Source: Alteromonas naphthalenivorans (GTDB taxonomy: Bacteria; Pseudomonadota; Gammaproteobacteria; Enterobacterales; Alteromonadaceae). Taken from it: a stretch of DNA of 64,000 nucleotides. The first letter of the stretch is position 1; every line of letters begins with the position of its first letter. This document shows, one piece after another, positions 1-9,304 of the stretch. The notes under the pieces are model-generated. The model was not told the DNA's origin, ran no database searches, and saw only the letters and a program-made list of their open reading frames with translations. The stretch is from positions 4,898,001 to 4,962,000 of the forward strand of contig NC_015554.1 in NCBI RefSeq assembly GCF_000213655.1, written 5' to 3'. Made by a program: the position numbers and the translations under genes.

Positions 1-315
1 CTAGCATTTGAAGACGGCACAACTGAAGAAATGCGTATTCCTGCTGAAATTTGGCGCCGTACACCGAAAGCGGTAAGCAAGCTTATTGTCACTGAAAAGG
101 GCAAAGAGCTAGTAAGCGTAACGGTTGACCCACATTGGGAAACGGCTGACGTAGATGTTGAAAACAACCACTATCCGCGTCAAATTATTCCTTCACGTAT
201 TGAAGCGTACAAGTCTAAGCCTCGTAACACTTACGAGTATCGCGATCTAATGAACGATGTAAAAACCGAGCTAAAGACCGACGATGACGAAGACGAAGAC
301 GAAGATGACAACTAA
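1..315 (+). CDS. M1-family metallopeptidase (aminopeptidase), C-terminal end only
   Basis: The frame is open from base 1, so the gene starts outside the window and about 104 residues remain. The fragment reads like the far C-terminus of large bacterial M1 aminopeptidases: a beta-rich stretch (residues near WRRTPKAVSKLIV and VTVDPHWETADVD) followed by a NNHYPRQI segment and a very acidic Asp/Glu tail. The zinc-binding HExxH domain would lie upstream and is not visible, so the assignment rests on the tail alone. The stop lies inside the beginning of the next gene on the same strand, which suggests co-transcription. Confidence 0.6.
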   Translation, partial: LAFEDGTTEEMRIPAEIWRRTPKAVSKLIVTEKGKELVSVTVDPHWETADVDVENNHYPRQIIPSRIEAYKSKPRNTYEYRDLMNDVKTELKTDDDEDEDEDDN

Positions 316-868
316 GGTTATGCCTTTTAAGTTATCTGCTAAAAACCACAAGCAGAGCCTAACGGCGCTGCTTGTGGCTGTTTTTTTATGTACCGGTTTA
401 TTCAGTACTTGGGCTAACGCGCACCAAGTTAAAGCCGCTATCACAACAGTGTTGTTCAACCCTAGAACGCAAAACATTGAAGTCATGCACCGCTTTAACC
501 TGCACGATGCCGAGCATGCTGTAAAAGTGCTGTTCGATAAGCACGCCGATATTATGGAAGAAGAGAAAACCCAACAAGCCTTCGCTGATTACGTGAGCAA
601 CCATTTTGCGTTGTTAAACGGTGAGGAAAAGTCATTAGACTTAGGTTTGGTCGGTTTTGAGTTGGATGGTAATCACTTTTGGGTGTACCAAGAAACCGCT
701 CAACCGCCAGAGTTAGATGGTTTGATGATTCGTCACGATGCCTTACGTGACTTGTGGCCAACGCAAGTGAATACGTTAAATGTAGAAGGGAATGGGCCTT
801 TAAAAACCCTGACCTTCACCGACAACGTCACCTTGCTTGAAGTGGAATTTGCTAGCGACCATCATTAA
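305..868 (+). CDS. Secreted DUF6702-family protein
   Basis: The protein has a signal peptide: basic residues, a hydrophobic core around LTALLVAVFLCTGLF, and a cleavage site near WANA-HQ. The mature part of about 155 residues matches the DUF6702 pattern of a small exported protein of unknown function, including an NPRTQNIEVMHRFNLHDAEHA segment. It overlaps the end of the upstream peptidase gene. Possible ATG starts are at 284, 305 and 320; none has a strong Shine-Dalgarno sequence, and 305 is a compromise. A terminator-like hairpin lies inside the signal-peptide codons. No function can be given beyond export and likely co-expression with the peptidase. Confidence 0.7.
   Translation: MTTKVMPFKLSAKNHKQSLTALLVAVFLCTGLFSTWANAHQVKAAITTVLFNPRTQNIEVMHRFNLHDAEHAVKVLFDKHADIMEEEKTQQAFADYVSNHFALLNGEEKSLDLGLVGFELDGNHFWVYQETAQPPELDGLMIRHDALRDLWPTQVNTLNVEGNGPLKTLTFTDNVTLLEVEFASDHH
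346..387 (+). terminator. Terminator-like hairpin inside a coding region
   Basis: CCACAAGCAG (346-355) and CTGCTTGTGG (368-377) form a perfect 10-bp stem with a 12-base loop, followed by CTG and seven T residues. It has the form of a rho-independent terminator for the upstream peptidase gene, yet it lies within the signal-peptide codons of the next gene. It may attenuate read-through into that gene. Confidence 0.55.
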
Positions 869-928
869 TGCACTAAGTGCATTATGTACGTGTTACTTAA
901 TCTTTATTCAACTTCCTATTACTGATTT

Positions 929-958
929 AAAGCACTGCCACTTCGCAGTGCTTTTTTA
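929..958 (+). terminator. Rho-independent terminator after the DUF6702 gene
   Basis: AGCACTGC (931-938) pairs with GCAGTGCT (945-952) across a 6-base loop and is followed by a T run. It lies 60 bases after the stop codon. Confidence 0.85.
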
Positions 959-1118
959 TATCCCCCTGAAGTCTTATTCCCATTTGCGTTAATCTCGCCT
1001 AAGTTAACCTAATACCCAGTTTTTAGAACAATCGGTTTATATTAATAAATGAATGTCGATTTTTATAAAAAAGGGACAAGTAAGGGCATGCTTTTAACTC
1101 ACACCATGGGGACTTTCC

Positions 1119-1391
1119 ATGAGCGATAATACAACCACCAATGCGTTTTCCAATAACAAGAATATTATGTGGGTGCTACTTAGCGGCGCCATGGCACTTA
1201 CCTTCATTGTGATGATGTTTTTACCTAACAGTGGTACTGGTGAGGGCATGATAGCGGTATATTCAGCCATGCTATGGTGTGGCATATTTGGCGCGGCATT
1301 ATTTCGCTATATGACAAGGAATGGTTGGGTAGGGTTCGCAATAGGCAGCGTAGTTGGCCTTATACTACAAATGGTAGCTCAGATAGTCTAA
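1119..1391 (+). CDS. Small membrane protein of unknown function
   Basis: This 90-residue protein has a short polar N-terminus rich in Asn and Thr, then about three hydrophobic segments (roughly residues 16-36, 45-62 and 69-88). GGGGA is placed 6 bases before the ATG and supports this start. I recognise no family. It stands alone between a terminator and a 300-base gap. The following stretch, 1392-1690, shows no gene or clear structure to me. Confidence 0.6.
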   Translation: MSDNTTTNAFSNNKNIMWVLLSGAMALTFIVMMFLPNSGTGEGMIAVYSAMLWCGIFGAALFRYMTRNGWVGFAIGSVVGLILQMVAQIV

Positions 1392-1690
1392 ACGCCCATA
1401 TTGAGCACCGGGAATTTGAGAGCTGATTGTGTGATCATCTGTAGTTTTATCCCCATTAGCGTAGCTAGAGTTTCGTAAAACCTTATTGCAGCACTATTTA
1501 ACTAAGCAATATACAAAAAATTAAGAAGTAATCGACCAACGACACTTTAGCGTATAAGTACTAAGATAATTTGGTACTCGTAGGCTGAGTGCCGTAGGTT
1601 GGACCTCACAGATTGAGCCTCACAGGGTGATCTTCATTAAATGGGGCTGCACGCGTTTCATAAAAGATTAAAGGCTTCCAAGGTTACTTC

Positions 1691-3037
1691 ATGGCAAAAA
1701 ATACCGATGAACGAAAAGCGCGAGCAGTACCTTCTTCTCGAATTGGGAGAGTAGGGCGCTTAGGTGCTTTGGCAGGCAAAATTGCGGGTAATGTTGTTAC
1801 TAATGGTGCCAGCCAATGGATTAAGGGCGAACGCCCTGCACTTAGCGCATTGTTACTGACACCAAAAAATATTACCAACATTGCCGATCAGCTCGCCACC
1901 ATGCGTGGTGCCGCCATGAAGCTAGGTCAGCTTATTTCTATGGATACGGGCGACTTTTTACCGCCAGAACTCGCTACTATATTAGCTAGGCTAAGGGAAG
2001 ATGCCGACCCTATGCCAAAAGCCCAATTAGATACCACGCTAAAGGCTCAATGGGGAGAAAGTTGGCATGATGACTTGCTGTATTTTTCCTATGCGCCCGT
2101 TGCCGCCGCTTCCATCGGTCAGGTACACAAAGTGATTACTATGGACGGGAAAATGCTGGCCGCAAAGGTACAGTATCCTGGTGTACGTAAAAGTATCAGT
2201 AGCGATGTTGATAACGTCGCAACACTAATTAAACTCACAGGTTTGGTGCCGAGTTCGTTAGATATTGGCCCGCTGTTAGAAGAAGCAAAAATTCAACTTC
2301 ATCAAGAAGCCGACTATCACCGCGAAGCCAGCATGCTATCGCGCTATAAAGACGCAGTTACGCAGCATAACGATGCTGAATTCGCTTCCCAATTTGTAAT
2401 ACCCAGTGTTCATCCACAATTAACAACAGACTCTGTGCTGACAATGGACTTTATTGAAGCTAGCCCCCTTGATGCTGCAATGAACGCTCCCCAAGAAACT
2501 CGCAACACGTTAATGACGTCACTATTCCAATTATTTTTTAACGAGATATTTGGCTTTAAGCTACTTCAAAGCGACCCGAACTTAGCCAACTATCGATACA
2601 AAGAAGATACTCAGCAATGGGTATTACTAGACTTCGGGGCTACGCGAGAAGTCCCAGATGATATTGCATTGGGCTACCAAGCTCTGCTTCAAAGTGCTGC
2701 CAGCGGTAATAAACAAGACATGCAACACGCAGCCCTGCAGATTGGTTTAATAAACCAAGAACACAGTGATGCACAGCAAGAACTTGTAGTGGCATTGGGC
2801 ATGGAAGCGTGTGAAGCAATTAGAGAAGACGGCCCCTACGATTTCGGCAATAGCGACCTGTTGCCAAGACTGCACGACAAAGGCGTGGCGTTAACCATGC
2901 AGCATGATTTCTGGCATACACCGCCAGTTGATGCCCTGTTTATTCATCGCAAGTTAGGAGGGCTGTACATGCTGGCTAAGCGGCTAGACACACAAGTTAA
3001 TATGCGCGCCGCAGCAGAGCCTTGGTTAAAGCCCTGA
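1691..3037 (+). CDS. ABC1/Coq8 (UbiB-like) atypical protein kinase
   Basis: The 448-residue protein has the marks of the ABC1/UbiB/ADCK family. The KxGQ motif is in MKLGQLISMD (near residue 77), the alanine-rich nucleotide loop is in AAASIGQVHK, the catalytic-loop equivalent is in LQSDPNLANY, and the metal-binding DFG is in VLLDFGATRE. Family members are ATP-binding proteins that support ubiquinone biosynthesis. The QSDPN form resembles eukaryotic Coq8/ADCK3, whereas bacterial UbiB has HADPHPGN, so this is probably not the housekeeping ubiB. The C-terminus lacks the membrane helices typical of UbiB. It is monocistronic, with a long upstream gap. Its physiological role is not clear. Confidence 0.85.
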   Translation: MAKNTDERKARAVPSSRIGRVGRLGALAGKIAGNVVTNGASQWIKGERPALSALLLTPKNITNIADQLATMRGAAMKLGQLISMDTGDFLPPELATILARLREDADPMPKAQLDTTLKAQWGESWHDDLLYFSYAPVAAASIGQVHKVITMDGKMLAAKVQYPGVRKSISSDVDNVATLIKLTGLVPSSLDIGPLLEEAKIQLHQEADYHREASMLSRYKDAVTQHNDAEFASQFVIPSVHPQLTTDSVLTMDFIEASPLDAAMNAPQETRNTLMTSLFQLFFNEIFGFKLLQSDPNLANYRYKEDTQQWVLLDFGATREVPDDIALGYQALLQSAASGNKQDMQHAALQIGLINQEHSDAQQELVVALGMEACEAIREDGPYDFGNSDLLPRLHDKGVALTMQHDFWHTPPVDALFIHRKLGGLYMLAKRLDTQVNMRAAAEPWLKP

Positions 3038-3074
3038 TATTGCGAGCTCTGATATTGCGAGCCCTGATATTACG
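3031..3074. repeat. Three tandem 15-bp repeats at the end of the ABC1 kinase gene
   Basis: The units begin at 3031, 3046 and 3061 and share gcyctgatattgcga with one or two changes each. The stop codon of the kinase gene lies in the first unit. The array looks like a local duplication of the 3' end. Confidence 0.8.
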
Positions 3075-3090
3075 TTAGTACCGTCAATGA

Positions 3091-3399
3091 CTAATAAGGC
3101 AACTGCATGCTAAATGGCAATGCCATTTGTTGTGCACTTTTGGGCGGGTTACCAATCATTTCGTCATAAGGGGAGTCGTATTTCATAACGGCCTGCTGTA
3201 CGGTGCAGTGAGAAAATACTTCTCGTATTTGGCCTGTACTGAAAAAACGCATGGGTCGGTCTTGCTTATCGTACACCATGCCACTTTTGTTCCCCACGGT
3301 GAGGTACACCAAATAAACGTTCATCTCATACGACTGAACTTCAAGATAATCGATGCTTAAAGACTTACCTTCAATTTGGGTAAATAGAAACTTGTGCAT
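3091..3399 (-). CDS. DUF6482-family small protein
   Basis: The 102-residue protein matches in outline the small DUF6482 proteins of Alteromonadales and Vibrionales: an N-terminal strand (LSIDYLEVQSYEMNVYLVYL), a GMVYDKQDRPMRFFSTGQIREVF segment, and a conserved-looking YDSPYDEMIG near the end. There is no signal peptide or membrane helix. It converges with the kinase gene. Function is unknown. Confidence 0.7.
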   Translation of the reverse strand: MHKFLFTQIEGKSLSIDYLEVQSYEMNVYLVYLTVGNKSGMVYDKQDRPMRFFSTGQIREVFSHCTVQQAVMKYDSPYDEMIGNPPKSAQQMALPFSMQLPY

Positions 3400-3487
3400 A
3401 ACCGCCCCTCAGCGCACGTAAATCAACCGATGACTTTTTTGATAATTTTTACGCTGATTTTTACGTTGCTGGTGACAAACAGGTTCA

Positions 3488-4774
3488 TTACGATGATATT
3501 GATACTGGGGTATCGGTATCCTCTGAAGACACGCTATTAGACATATTACTGAGTGTTACGCTAGAGCGCACCGCTCTAACGAGCATGATCATACTGATCA
3601 AACACGCGCCACTAAATATGGCTGCAGGAAAAACAATCCCACTTCCTAACCACATCAGTGGAAATATCAGTAATCGAGGCCCTTCTAGCGCCAATGCCAG
3701 TTTTGAACCGGCCAAAACAAACCCATTTTGGATACTCATCGCCACTATTGTCACCACCAATATTAATTGGTGAGCACCACTTAAGGCTTCAATAAAAAGC
3801 AATAAGTATACGGTGATAGACAACACGATAACGTGCTGCACAACACTGTAATAAGTAACAGGGGCAGCCAATGCAGGGTTAAATTTTTTGAACGAGGACA
3901 GCGGCGCTTTTTCATGGGGAAAGCGTTCGGCCACATCATCGGGGCGCCACCCCGTGCGACCAAACCACACACGCAGTTTATCTTGCCAACGTGAGGTATA
4001 AAAACTGTCTTTGACTAATTGACTATAAAGCTGTGCATTCGCCCACAAAGGATTAAAACTTTTCAATGCACCACGAATACCGAATATTGGTTTGTCGCTT
4101 TCTAATTCTGGAATAAAGGTATTGAATAAACGATCCCATATGATGAACACACCACCATAATTCTTATCGATATAAACTCGGTTTTGGGCGTGATGTACAC
4201 GATGGTTCGAGGGGGTAACAAACCATTTCTCCATCCAGCCTAGTTTATCAATATGCTGAGTATGAACCCAGAATTGATATATCAAGTTAAGTGCGCCAAC
4301 GGTAATTATCATTTCTGGAGGAAAACCTATTAGCGCTAAAGGTAGGTAGAAAACCCAGCTGAAAATAGCACCACTTGTTTGTCTAAGTGCGGTAGTTAGG
4401 TTGTAGTCTTCACTGGAATGATGCACCACATGGGCAGCCCATAAAATACTCATTTCATGGCCCATACGGTGATTCCAATAATAAAAGAAGTCGTACAATA
4501 TGAATGCAGCTATCCATACCCAAGGTGAATAACTCAGTTCGATAAACGCAAAAGTATTAAACACCAATACATAGAAAGTGAGCGGTATAAGTTGATGCCC
4601 AAGGGCCATGATTCTCGATAACACGCCCATGCTTATACTGGTAATCGCATCGTTTGCACGATAGTGACCTGTTTTTTTCCGCTTATCGACAAATATTTCA
4701 ATGGCGATAAGAAGAACAAATAAAGGAATAGCAAAAAGAATGACAGTCATAATATCTACGAATTTTAAACCCAC
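3488..4774 (-). CDS. Sterol desaturase / fatty acid hydroxylase superfamily membrane protein
   Basis: The 428-residue integral membrane protein carries the di-iron histidine clusters of the superfamily in order: HRMGHE, HVVHHSSE, then HTQH and HRVHHAQNR. Such enzymes use O2 and a di-iron centre to hydroxylate or desaturate lipid chains. The N-terminal half (about residues 1-270) holds the catalytic domain and the first helices. The C-terminal part (about residues 310-405) adds more hydrophobic segments, as in the longer members related to alkylglycerol mono-oxygenase. The substrate cannot be told. The promoter probably lies in the 296-base gap shared with the divergent DUF3014 gene; I see nothing else in that gap. 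Confidence 0.85.
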   Translation of the reverse strand: MGLKFVDIMTVILFAIPLFVLLIAIEIFVDKRKKTGHYRANDAITSISMGVLSRIMALGHQLIPLTFYVLVFNTFAFIELSYSPWVWIAAFILYDFFYYWNHRMGHEMSILWAAHVVHHSSEDYNLTTALRQTSGAIFSWVFYLPLALIGFPPEMIITVGALNLIYQFWVHTQHIDKLGWMEKWFVTPSNHRVHHAQNRVYIDKNYGGVFIIWDRLFNTFIPELESDKPIFGIRGALKSFNPLWANAQLYSQLVKDSFYTSRWQDKLRVWFGRTGWRPDDVAERFPHEKAPLSSFKKFNPALAAPVTYYSVVQHVIVLSITVYLLLFIEALSGAHQLILVVTIVAMSIQNGFVLAGSKLALALEGPRLLIFPLMWLGSGIVFPAAIFSGACLISMIMLVRAVRSSVTLSNMSNSVSSEDTDTPVSISS

Positions 4775-5069
4775 CTGAATTGTTAATAATATGTATCAAA
4801 TAATCAAGTTATTTTACATTTCACGGCAAAATTAAGGGATTTATTGAATGATGACACCAAAGTTCCCCTTTCTAGAACTTCTTAGTACTTGCTGCTATCG
4901 CTAAGAAATTGCTACAAATTGCGATCGAATTGCGAACCAATTACGTTAAAAAGTGTTCTAAATAAGGAAATTACCTTCATCAGAGAACAATTCTCTTGCG
5001 TGATATCCAAATATTGGGTGTTATCTCTGATAGTATTAATATTAGATCAGTTATTGCAGCGGAGATATT

Positions 5070-5930
5070 ATGAGCGAATCGTCAGAAAAGCGTACGTTAG
5101 GTCCCCATTTTCTTATTATCGGGGTAATAATTGTAGTCATCTTGGCTCTCGTGTTTTGGCCTTCGAAAGAAGAAGAGCCCGTCGCCCCCGAGCCTGAAGT
5201 TATTCAGCCAGATGCGGAAGCGCCTGTTGAAGAAGTGCCCGACGTTTTTGAAACTAAGCCTGCTCCGCCACCTTTAGAGCTTGAAGAGCCAGACGAAGTC
5301 CCTCCAATGCCGGAACCTGTAGAGCCAGATCCTGAGCCGTTAGATGTGAGCGACCCAGCCATAAAATCATCACTGCTGGATATTTCTACCGCCACTGACG
5401 ACAGCGTAAACCGCATGATTGTGAATGAAGGTTTATTACAACGATTTGTGGTCTCTGTTACCAACTTAGCGAATGATGAAATGGCGCCTAATCACCAGTT
5501 GCTTACGCCTCCTGAACAAACATTCCGTGTTTATTCTCAGGCTGGTAAGCAATGGATTGATGCCGCAAGCTATAAGCGCTATACACCTTATGTAAACATG
5601 CTTGAGTCGTTTGAAAGTGAAGCCTTGTTGGGCATGTACGATATTTATAAAGGCGACATTCAAGACAAATACGCAGAAATTGGCGATTCGAATAAAAACT
5701 TCAACGAAGTGGTATTAGATGCTATCGATCAGTTGCTCGATACACCTGAAGTGCCGGTACCTGTTGAAGTGTATACCGATTCAGTTACCTATAAGTACAC
5801 CGATCCTCGTTTAGAGAATCTAAACGAACCGCAGAAGCAGTTGCTTCGTACAGGCCCAGACAATATGCGCCGTATTAAAGCGAAGCTGCGTGAAATTAAA
5901 GTGTTGCTTGAAGAAAATGGATCTAACTAG
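5070..5930 (+). CDS. DUF3014 membrane-anchored protein
   Basis: The 286-residue protein has a short cytoplasmic N-terminus, one transmembrane helix (about residues 13-31, IIGVIIVVILALVFW), a long Pro/Glu/Asp-rich linker (about 34-95) and a C-terminal domain of about 190 residues of DUF3014 type. The topology suggests an inner-membrane anchor with a periplasmic domain held out by an extended spacer. GGAGATATT lies just before the ATG. The next gene begins inside the last codons, so the two are probably translationally coupled. Function is unknown. Confidence 0.8.
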   Translation: MSESSEKRTLGPHFLIIGVIIVVILALVFWPSKEEEPVAPEPEVIQPDAEAPVEEVPDVFETKPAPPPLELEEPDEVPPMPEPVEPDPEPLDVSDPAIKSSLLDISTATDDSVNRMIVNEGLLQRFVVSVTNLANDEMAPNHQLLTPPEQTFRVYSQAGKQWIDAASYKRYTPYVNMLESFESEALLGMYDIYKGDIQDKYAEIGDSNKNFNEVVLDAIDQLLDTPEVPVPVEVYTDSVTYKYTDPRLENLNEPQKQLLRTGPDNMRRIKAKLREIKVLLEENGSN

Positions 5931-6486
5931 ATTTCAACAGCAATTAAAGGGCACGTCTGACAAGGCGCGCCCCCTTCCGCCGGTGGAAAAGTGGAACCCG
6001 CCTTTTTGCGGTGATATCAATTTAACCATCGCGCTAGATGGCCGTTGGTTTTACGAAGGTAGCCCCATAGGTCGAGCAAGCTTAGTGAAGCTATTTGCCT
6101 CTGTGCTTAAAAAAGAAGAAGACAGTTACTTTTTGGTTACCCCAGTTGAGAAGGTGGGGATTACCGTAGAAGACGTGCCTTTTTTGGTTACCGAGTGGCG
6201 TTTTGATAACGATTGCTTAGAGCTCACCACACAAACTGGCGATATCGTTACACTGAGCGCGGCAGAACAACTCAGCTTACGCAAGCCCCCCGTCGACTTA
6301 CAAGATACTGACGCAACGCCCATCCCCTATGTTTTAGTTAGACGCAATTTGTGGGCGCGTTTGCATCAAAACGTTTATTACCAACTGCTTGAGCAGGCTA
6401 GCGAGCAGCAAGAAGGTGATGAAACGCAATTTGTGGTTACCTCGAATTCTATCCCCTTCATTATTGGCGCCGTGCCCACGAAATAG
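5917..6486 (+). CDS. DUF1285-domain protein
   Basis: The ATG at 5917 overlaps the stop of the DUF3014 gene by 14 bases. The alternative GTG at 5890 would add nine residues with no support. The 189-residue soluble protein has the DUF1285 pattern: an N-terminal PVEKWNPPFCGDINLTIALDGRWFYEGSPIGR segment and a second half with LSLRKPPVDLQDTDATPIPYVLVRRNLWARLHQNVYY. DUF1285 proteins are small conserved proteins of proteobacteria without a settled role. The pairing with DUF3014 is probably functional because of the overlap. Confidence 0.8.
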   Translation: MDLTRFQQQLKGTSDKARPLPPVEKWNPPFCGDINLTIALDGRWFYEGSPIGRASLVKLFASVLKKEEDSYFLVTPVEKVGITVEDVPFLVTEWRFDNDCLELTTQTGDIVTLSAAEQLSLRKPPVDLQDTDATPIPYVLVRRNLWARLHQNVYYQLLEQASEQQEGDETQFVVTSNSIPFIIGAVPTK

Positions 6487-6701
6487 TAGTGACAAGCGTT
6501 AACATTAAGCTTCGATGTAAGCCTTTGATTAAAAGTCACGAGTTAAAAGCCCGGGCAGAAGCTTATGCTGGCGATGGCAAGCAGTTTTAAATAGCACAGC
6601 AAGTAAAATAACACCGATAACGTAGCGCAAAGTTTTGCGTTAGCTTTGCTGGTGTTCTACATTGGTTCTTCGTCTATTCACACATCATAAGAAGAACCAT
6701 C

Positions 6702-8009
6702 ATGAAAAAGACACTGACTTCATTAGCTATTTCCTTAGGACTGGCAACGTTGGGCACAATTGCCCTTTCAGCGCCTGCCGTTTCCGCCACCCTTGTGCAT
6801 GCAGGTAAAGCCTTCACCGGCACGTCGGACAAGCTTAAAAGCGAAGTAACCATTGTTATCGAGGGCAACAAAATTGCGTCGGTAGAGTCTGGTTATAAAA
6901 CACCCTCAAAATCAGACACGGTTATCGATTTAAAAGATGCCACTGTCATGCCTGGCTTGATGGATATGCATGTTCATTTGTCTTCACAGCATGGAGGCCC
7001 TCAAACCTATTTAGAGCGCTTTTCATTAAATGAAGCCGACTATGCACTTAAGGCCGCTAACTATGCTGAAATTACGCTAGATGCGGGGTTTACCACAGTA
7101 CGTAATTTAGGTGACGGCTATCATGAAACTGTCTCTCTTAGAAATGCGATCAGTAAAGGTTATGCCACAGGCCCGCGTATATTCACGGTAGGAAAATCAA
7201 TAGCCACCACAGGCGGACATGCCGACCCAAGCAACGGATTATCTCACTTACTGCGCCCCGACGTTGGCCCTAAACAAGGCGTGGTTAACGGCGAAGTAGA
7301 AGCCCGTGAAGCCGTTCGTTCACGTTATCAAGACGGTGCAGATTTAATTAAAATCACTGCCACTGGCGGCGTATTGAGCGTAGCGAAAAGCGGTCAAAAC
7401 CCACAATTTATGACCGATGAACTAGAAGCTATTGTACAGACCGCAAAAGATTACGGCATGACGGTAGCGGTTCACGCTCACGGTAAAGAAGGCATGAAAC
7501 GCGCTATTGTCGCTGGCGTTGACTCCATTGAGCACGGCACCTACATGGACGACGAAGTGCGCGACCTAATGAAACAAAAAGGGACTTACTATGTGCCAAC
7601 GATTTTGGCAGGTAAATTTGTTGCCGACAAAGCAAAGATTGACGGTTATTTTCCTGAACTAGTGCGCCCAAAAGCCGCGGCGATTGGCCCGCTTATTCAA
7701 AATACCTTTGAAAAGGCGCATAAAGCTGGCGTAAAAATTGCTTTTGGAACTGACAGCGGAGTTTCTGCACATGGCGACAATGCTCAAGAATTCTCTTTAA
7801 TGGTAGAAGCGGGTATGTCTGAAGCAGACGCGATTTTAAGCGCTACCGTTAATAGCGCAGCATTGCTGGGTGTTAGTGATACCTTAGGTACATTAGAGGC
7901 TGGAAAATTCGCCGACTTAGTAGCCGTAGTTGGTAATCCGCTAGAAGATATAACGCTATTAGAAAGTGTGTATTTTGTGATGAAAGACGGCAAAATTTAC
8001 AAACAATAA
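6702..8009 (+). CDS. Secreted metal-dependent amidohydrolase (imidazolonepropionase-like)
   Basis: The 435-residue protein begins with a clear signal peptide ([20 protein letters not shown], cleavage near VSA-TL). The amidohydrolase metal ligands are all visible: HVH in [13 protein letters not shown], Lys in LIKITATGG, His in [10 protein letters not shown], His in SIEHGTY and Asp in FGTDSGV. It therefore probably has an intact two-metal active site in the periplasm. Close relatives are annotated as Xaa-Pro dipeptidases or imidazolonepropionase-like hydrolases; the real substrate cannot be read from sequence. The downstream VTT gene starts 55 bases later and may be co-transcribed. Confidence 0.85.
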   Translation: MKKTLTSLAISLGLATLGTIALSAPAVSATLVHAGKAFTGTSDKLKSEVTIVIEGNKIASVESGYKTPSKSDTVIDLKDATVMPGLMDMHVHLSSQHGGPQTYLERFSLNEADYALKAANYAEITLDAGFTTVRNLGDGYHETVSLRNAISKGYATGPRIFTVGKSIATTGGHADPSNGLSHLLRPDVGPKQGVVNGEVEAREAVRSRYQDGADLIKITATGGVLSVAKSGQNPQFMTDELEAIVQTAKDYGMTVAVHAHGKEGMKRAIVAGVDSIEHGTYMDDEVRDLMKQKGTYYVPTILAGKFVADKAKIDGYFPELVRPKAAAIGPLIQNTFEKAHKAGVKIAFGTDSGVSAHGDNAQEFSLMVEAGMSEADAILSATVNSAALLGVSDTLGTLEAGKFADLVAVVGNPLEDITLLESVYFVMKDGKIYKQ

Positions 8010-8064
8010 TGGAAAGGCTTTGGGTATCAGGGCCGCATTAACTTCAAGGCAGTAAAAATAAAAG

Positions 8065-8655
8065 ATGGCACTGGGTAAAAAGGTAAAGAAAAAGACGAAG
8101 CAACTCGTAGACTCCAAACACATGCTTACCGGCATCACGTTTGCGTCTTTTTTAGAGTCGACCATTGTGCCGGTGCCTCTTGAAGCGATTATGGTGCCCT
8201 TGATGCAAGCCCGCCGTGATAAGCTTTGGCTGATAGCGCTAATGGCAACCTTAGGTTGTGTAGTGGGTGCGATATTTGGCTACGCGCTAGGGTATTATTT
8301 ATTCGACCTACTCGGCCAGTGGGTAATTGATACGTTTTTCAGCCAACAACAATTCGACAGTGTTAAACAACAAATGCAAAACCAAGGGTTTTGGTTTGTG
8401 ATGACATTGGGTATTGCCCCCATCCCCTTTCAAGTGGCCATGTTAGCAGCAGGTGCCACCAAATTCTCTCTCGGCCTTTTTCTGTTAGCCACGGTGATCG
8501 CGCGGGCCATCCGCTATTTTGGCTTAGCCGCCGTAGTGTATTTCGCGGGGAACAAGGCCGAGCAGCTTATTAAGAAATATAAAATTGCCGCCATTGCCGT
8601 GCTCACTGCGTTAGTTATAGGCGTATGGTTTACGGTTAATATGTTGAAAGGTTAG
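8065..8655 (+). CDS. VTT-domain (YqaA/DedA-like) inner-membrane protein
   Basis: The 196-residue protein has a basic N-terminus (KKVKKKTKQL), a re-entrant-loop region containing FASFLESTIVPVPLEAIMVPL, an ATLGCVVGAIFGYALGYYLF segment and a TLGIAPIPFQVAMLAAGATKFSLGLF segment. These resemble the glycine/proline-rich loops of the VTT (DedA) fold of lipid scramblases and flippases. The C-terminus has two more helices. The acidic E in FLESTIVPVPLE and the later conserved Arg (IARAIRYF) fit the family. The role is probably in membrane lipid traffic. Confidence 0.8.
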   Translation: MALGKKVKKKTKQLVDSKHMLTGITFASFLESTIVPVPLEAIMVPLMQARRDKLWLIALMATLGCVVGAIFGYALGYYLFDLLGQWVIDTFFSQQQFDSVKQQMQNQGFWFVMTLGIAPIPFQVAMLAAGATKFSLGLFLLATVIARAIRYFGLAAVVYFAGNKAEQLIKKYKIAAIAVLTALVIGVWFTVNMLKG

Positions 8656-8741
8656 TGGTTTTTCCAGCACTATTAAATGTGTACTTAACGCGCTAATCTG
8701 CTTTGTAAATTACTTCGATAAAATTTTTCAATTTTACATTT

Positions 8742-8760
8742 GATAATAATTCTCATTTGC
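8742..8760 (+). promoter_or_regulatory. Fur-box-like operator
   Basis: GATAATAATTCTCATTTGC matches the 19-bp Fur consensus at 14 positions by eye. It lies 30 bases before the next start codon, where it would cover the promoter. Confidence 0.65.
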
Positions 8761-8789
8761 ACTAATGTAGTTTTTAGGAGGTGCAAATT

Positions 8790-9251
8790 ATGAATTTACA
8801 ACGGTTATGCCCAGTCTACAGAAAGTGGTTGCAGCTAAACCCTTCACACGCCCGCGAGCACAGAATCGCGATGCAGGTACAAACGCAGCAAGCTCACCAA
8901 GCGGGCAAATATAACGAGGCGAGGCGCCTTGGCTATCAAACCTTCGAAGCCGCTAAAGTTGTTCTTACCGCCTTACAGCCGGTTAACGATACGGTGGATA
9001 AATCTATTCACGAAGATATATTGGCCTTTGGCACAATGGCCATGTATTTATCCTCGTTACTGCACAAAGAAAATAAAAAACACGAAGCTCACCACATTCT
9101 GCAAGAGTGCCACCAGCAACTTATCGCCATACTGCCTCTACATGCCAGTAAGCCCTCGGTGTGTAAGCTTATTTGCGCTATACAGGTAGCGCTTGAAAAG
9201 GGCGGTGGTGCGATGACTGCGGAACATCAGCAGGCGCTAACGTTGCACTAG
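8790..9251 (+). CDS. Probable iron-regulated small helical protein, family unknown
   Basis: The start at 8790 is set by an excellent Shine-Dalgarno sequence (AGGAGGTG, 8776-8783). The GTG at 8781 overlaps this site and is unlikely to be used. The 153-residue soluble protein is all-helical, with a TPR-like look (QVQTQQAHQAGKYNEARRLGYQTFEAAKVVL and DILAFGTMAMYLSSLLHKENKKHEAHHILQECHQQL) and many His and Cys residues. I recognise no named family. The upstream Fur-like site suggests repression when iron is plentiful. The next small gene follows within about 50 bases and is probably co-transcribed. Confidence 0.65.
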   Translation: MNLQRLCPVYRKWLQLNPSHAREHRIAMQVQTQQAHQAGKYNEARRLGYQTFEAAKVVLTALQPVNDTVDKSIHEDILAFGTMAMYLSSLLHKENKKHEAHHILQECHQQLIAILPLHASKPSVCKLICAIQVALEKGGGAMTAEHQQALTLH

Positions 9252-9304
9252 TGATACAACCTAACAACCGTAAAACATACCCCATGAAGGCGAGGGACAT
9301 CAGC

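Noticed and set aside
4889..5197. 102-codon open frame overlapping the DUF3014 start
   Set aside because: It runs through the promoter region and into DUF3014 in another frame, and its composition is unlike a protein.
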